Shown here one piece after another: positions 61,303-64,000 of a stretch of DNA of 64,000 bases. Below the pieces are notes generated by a model that saw only the letters and a list, made by a program, of their open reading frames with translations, did no database searches and was not told the DNA's origin. Positions within the stretch are counted from its first letter, which is position 1. Each line of letters begins with the position of its first letter. Position numbers and translations under genes: made by a program. Source of the DNA: Bacillus rubiinfantis (GTDB lineage: Bacteria > Bacillota > Bacilli > Bacillales > Cytobacillaceae); assembly GCA_000752035.1 (NCBI GenBank), contig CCFE01000018.1:372001-436000 (forward strand). Reading direction: 5' to 3'.

Positions 61303-61486
61303 CGTCTTTTCTCCTTTCAAGCTGTAACTCCACTATATTTTATTATATTAGTCCTGTCATTAAAGATAAAGATTATTAATGAAAAAACTTTTGATAAAAA
61401 CATTCCAGTTCATTCTGTTTTGCATCCAAATCTGATTTTGATAGACTTAGTACGATAAAGAATATCAGAATAAATGAGGTTTTGGG

Positions 61487-62323
61487 ATGGAAAAAGAAAA
61501 ATGGGGTTTTATTGATACTGGTAATCGTTCGCCCTCTTTTAATATGGCTTTAGATGAGGCACTACTCGATTGGCATAGTCAAGGGAAGATTCCACCAGTC
61601 ATCCGCTTTTATGGCTGGAATCCGCCTACGCTATCAATTGGATACTTTCAAAAGGTAGAAAAGGAAATAGATTTGAATGCAGTTCACGAGTATGGATTGG
61701 GTTTTGTCCGAAGACCTACCGGAGGAAGAGGGGTACTCCATGAACATGAGCTTACCTATAGTGTAATCGTTTCTGAGGAGCATCCCCACATGCCGAAGAC
61801 TGTTACAGAGGCATATCGGGTCATTTCCGAAGGGATCCTGGAGGGATTTAAGAATTTAGGACTAGATGCCTATTTTTCCGTTCCGAAAACAGTTGAAGAA
61901 CGAGAAGCCCTAAAAAGTCCTCGTTCGGCGGTTTGTTTTGATGCTCCAAGTTGGTATGAATTAGTTGTTGAAGGGCGGAAGGTTGCCGGAAGTGCGCAAA
62001 CCCGGCAGAAGGGGGTCATTCTTCAGCATGGGTCGATCCTGCTTGATTTGGATGAAGACAAACTGTTCAGTCTATTCAAATATCCTAGCGAACGGGTCAA
62101 GGAACGGATGCAGCGAGCGTTTAAAGATAAAGCAGTAGCAATTAATGCTATCAGTCCTCGAAAAATTACACTTCATGAGGCAAAGAAAGCCTTTTATCAT
62201 GGCTTTTCAGAGGCTTTAAACATTGAGCTTATTCCATATCATCTATCGGAGCAAGAATTGGCATTTGTTAACCATCTAGCTCAGGAACGGTATGAGAGCG
62301 ACGAATGGAATTATAAAAGATGA
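61487..62323 (+). CDS. lipM: Octanoyltransferase LipM
   Basis: 278 residues of the LplA/LipB fold. Catalytic Cys in SAVCFDAPS near 150, Lys in GRKVAGSAQTRQ near 165, and the motif RRPTGGRGVLHEHELTYS. In B. subtilis LipM transfers octanoate from acyl carrier protein to GcvH, the first step of lipoylation, and the glycine cleavage operon lies just upstream here. It stands alone in its own transcript as far as can be seen. Confidence 0.95.
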   Translation: MEKEKWGFIDTGNRSPSFNMALDEALLDWHSQGKIPPVIRFYGWNPPTLSIGYFQKVEKEIDLNAVHEYGLGFVRRPTGGRGVLHEHELTYSVIVSEEHPHMPKTVTEAYRVISEGILEGFKNLGLDAYFSVPKTVEEREALKSPRSAVCFDAPSWYELVVEGRKVAGSAQTRQKGVILQHGSILLDLDEDKLFSLFKYPSERVKERMQRAFKDKAVAINAISPRKITLHEAKKAFYHGFSEALNIELIPYHLSEQELAFVNHLAQERYESDEWNYKR

Positions 62324-62522
62324 TAGTGAAGCGGCATCTCTGGTCGCTTTTTATATTGGTTTAATTGCGTTACTAAGTGTGAACATTTTCATTAATGAAG
62401 TTACGCAACCGGTGAAATTTGTTAAAATTCGTCGTTTTTATGGATAAAGTTGATTAAAGCTTTTATTTTCTCTTAAATCTATGTAATTCTATGTTTGACA
62501 AATTTAATATTCTTTGCTCAAC
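62324..62522 (+). other. Noncoding region between lipM and the nrdJ regulatory boxes
   Basis: About 200 AT-rich bases. A weak hairpin (AAGCG/CGCTT, about 62330-62352) followed by T residues may terminate lipM. Nothing else could be assigned. The NrdR boxes and nrdJ leader follow, so the whole gene-free stretch is 62324-62682. Confidence 0.45.
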
Positions 62523-62571
62523 ATACAATATGTAGTGGTGTCGAAAATTCACAAAACACTATATATTGATT
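62523..62571 (+). promoter_or_regulatory. Pair of NrdR boxes upstream of nrdJ
   Basis: Box 1 is ATACAATATGTAGTGG (62523-62538) and box 2 is ACACTATATATTGATT (62556-62571). They fit the NrdR consensus acaCwAtATaTwGtgt: box 2 exactly over its first 13 positions, box 1 with two mismatches there. They are 33 bases apart centre to centre, three helical turns, which is the usual arrangement. Repression of nrdJ by NrdR is inferred. No clear -10/-35 pair could be fixed. Confidence 0.75.
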
Positions 62572-62682
62572 TTTCTTCCTTTCCTATGGTACCTTTAGTA
62601 TATTGTAACAACTAGATATAGCAGAAAGATATAATCTAGTAACTAAATAGGATTAGATTTAATTTTTGAAGGAGTTGTTTTC

Positions 62683-63471
62683 ATGTCTGTTGCATTTAGA
62701 CAAAAATTAAATATTGACTTTGAAAGGTTGAATGAAGATATCCGCCTTTTTCCGCAAGTGCATCTAGTAACTCCAGATATGCACATCACTCATAAAGGTG
62801 TTTCACGTTTAGTTATGCTGGATCGCTATACTTTTAAGGATACTGAGAAAATCACGCTCACAGCCGGTGATTTTGTTGTCCTAACGATTAAAGAGGACCC
62901 TAAATTTCCAGCACGAGGCCTAGGAAAAATTCTCGAAATTGATTGGGAAGATAAAAAAGCAAAAGTAGTAGTAGAAGAGGACTATCGCGGGGCTTTAGAC
63001 GATCCAGAAGAAGCACAAACTGGAGTTATCGTGCGCTCTCTTGATGTAATTGAAAAACCGTTGGAGCTATTTTATGAGCAAATTGCCAAAAGGGTAGCGA
63101 CTGGGCTTGCTGAGGTTGAAGAAACGGAGCAAAAACGTAAGGAATGGACAGAAAAGTTCTACCACGAGCTTGTCAGCCTGAACTTTATTCCTGCCGGTCG
63201 CGTTCTTTATGGTGCTGGAGCCAACACGGACGTGACCTACTTTAATTGTTATGTGATGCCGTTTGTGGCTGACTCACGTGAAGGGATTTCCGACCATCGC
63301 AAGCAGGTGATGGAAATCATGAGCCGCGGCGGAGGTGTTGGGACAAACGGGTCAACATTACGGCCTCGAAATACGTTGGCACGCGGCGTAAACGGAAAAT
63401 CATCAGGATCAGTATCATGGCTTGATGATATCGCCAAGCTCACACATCTAGTTGAGCAGGGCGGATCCCGT
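62683..63471 (+). CDS. nrdJ: Adenosylcobalamin-dependent ribonucleotide reductase NrdJ, exon 1
   Basis: The first 263 codons of a class II ribonucleotide reductase, which makes deoxyribonucleotides from ribonucleotides using coenzyme B12. GAAGGAG precedes the ATG. The N-terminal regulatory region is followed by the barrel start with FIPAGRVLYGAGANTDVTYF, NCYVMPF and SRGGGVGTNGSTLRPR. The frame reads straight into a stop (63472-63474) within the conserved GGSRRGAQM segment, exactly after the Arg codon. The sequence after this point is a group I intron, so this is an exon, not a broken gene. The rest lies beyond the window. Confidence 0.93.
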
Positions 63472-64000
63472 TAATTAGCTCCAAACGGCGGGAATAAAAT
63501 CTCGTGAATTGCTGGGACCCCCTTAGAGTCTTATCAACCACAACGTGACTGGCAACGGTGAGCGTGACGGTTTGAAAATGATAAGAATTGGGCAATCAGC
63601 AGCGAAGCATCTCCGGAAACGGAGATGAACGTTCAACGACTATTGAAACTTCCTAAAGCATCCAATATAACGAAAATATATGAATTAAGGAGGCTTATAT
63701 ATTGGGAGCAAAGGAAGGAGTAAACCAGGGCAAACGGCAACGTGGCTATGGGGCACGAGACAAAGAAAGAATCATAGAATCTGTTATAAAACTCCATAAA
63801 GAAGGTTACAGTCAAGTTGATATAGCCAAAATGCTAAATATAAGCAGAGGAACCATCATGCGGTGGAATAATAATCTTCATTTTATACAGCAAGAAATGG
63901 TTATCAGAAAGCAAGGTTGTTCAGACCTCTACCTTAGTAGCATAAAAGAAATAACAGGGATAGCGAAAGAGCTATATAAATATGGAGATATTAGATTGAA
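63472..64000 (+). mobile_element. Group I intron interrupting nrdJ (5' part)
   Basis: Exon 1 ends in TCCCGT (63466-63471) and can pair with the internal guide GCGGGA (63488-63493), with the required U-G pair at the splice site. Core elements follow in order: P element AATTGCTGGGAC (63507-63518), P5 arms TCTTATCA and TGATAAGA, Q element GCAATCAGCAGCGAAG (63592-63607), a hairpin with a GAAA tetraloop (ATCTCCG/CGGAGAT, 63609-63626) and R element GTTCAACGACTA (63631-63642). The S element, the 3' splice site and exon 2 are outside the window. An open frame begins after R, probably in the P8 loop. Confidence 0.9.
63702..64000 (+). CDS. Intron-encoded HTH protein, probable homing endonuclease (N-terminal part)
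   Basis: The frame starts at TTG 63702 behind AAGGAGG (63687-63693) and is open for 99 codons to the window end. Residues 15-60 look like a helix-turn-helix (ARDKERIIESVIKLHKEGYS and DIAKMLNISRGTIMRW). No nuclease motif (LAGLIDADG, HNH, GIY-YIG) is visible in the part present. Its place in a group I intron makes a homing endonuclease the most likely identity; the catalytic domain would lie outside the window. Confidence 0.75.
   Translation, partial: MGAKEGVNQGKRQRGYGARDKERIIESVIKLHKEGYSQVDIAKMLNISRGTIMRWNNNLHFIQQEMVIRKQGCSDLYLSSIKEITGIAKELYKYGDIRL

Noticed and set aside
62683..63474. nrdJ as a pseudogene truncated by a nonsense mutation
   Set aside because: The stop falls at a conserved motif followed directly by group I intron core elements and a guide sequence pairing with the exon end, so an intron explains it better.
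1..64000. CRISPR arrays, IS elements, prophage genes, tRNA and rRNA genes
   Set aside because: No spaced direct repeats, transposases, phage structural genes or stable RNA genes were found; the only mobile element supported is the group I intron.

Overview
The window is low-GC Firmicute chromosome, clearly Bacillaceae. It is almost entirely protein coding, has strong AGGAGG-type ribosome binding sites, and contains sporulation (YqfD), competence (comG) and Gram-positive regulatory genes. Gene order follows the Bacillus subtilis yqfD to yqhM interval almost gene for gene, with a few losses and insertions. The species cannot be named from the sequence. Gene names below rest on recalled family sequences and on this synteny, not on a database search.

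Layout. 1-7127: YqfD (partial), PhoH, the c-di-AMP phosphodiesterase PgpH, YbeY, DgkA, Era, YqzL and RecO; the cytidine deaminase gene normally found between dgkA and era survives only as a 36-codon remnant. 7134-13959: a T-box-controlled dimeric glycyl-tRNA synthetase, CcpN, the PPDK regulator, a frameshifted yqxD remnant, and the DnaG/SigA operon. 14284-19704: an acyl-CoA dehydrogenase, cytochrome c550, TrmK, the NIF3-family protein YqfO, IspH and YqfQ. 20000-28563: CshB, endonuclease IV, YqfT, a zinc-uptake operon (znuC-znuB-zur) behind a Zur-like box, YqfW, YqfX, IspG, YqfZ and YqgA. 28685-33926: an Fnr-type regulator with an iron-sulfur cysteine motif, SodA, a YqgE-like MFS protein and PbpA. 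34022-39241: the phosphate operon pstS-C-A-B1-B2-phoU behind a long PhoP-box array. 39396-48662: L33, 5-formyl-THF cyclo-ligase, a DUF92 protein, L-lactate dehydrogenase, rhomboid GluP, YqgQ, GlcK, YqgW, YqgX, a MidA-type methyltransferase and YqgY. 48745-56497, all on the minus strand: an HTH regulator with four C-terminal cysteines, the comGA-GG/yqzE operon, and YqhG/YqhH. 56645-62323: a tandem glycine riboswitch, gcvT-gcvPA-gcvPB, the rhodanese YqhL and the octanoyltransferase LipM. 62523-64000: an NrdR-box-controlled B12-dependent ribonucleotide reductase gene (nrdJ), interrupted by a group I intron that carries an open homing-endonuclease-like frame running off the window end.

Functional links. 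Glycine handling recurs: a glycine T-box, a glycine riboswitch, the glycine cleavage system and LipM, which octanoylates GcvH. Central-carbon and redox control appear as CcpN, the PPDK regulator, an Fnr-like protein beside SodA, and LDH behind a possible Rex site. The core is ordinary housekeeping chromosome. I saw no CRISPR array, prophage, IS element, tRNA or rRNA. The least ordinary signals are the nrdJ intron, two eroded genes (cdd, yqxD), and a pair of 53-bp hairpin-forming repeats. I found no convincing new multi-gene system.
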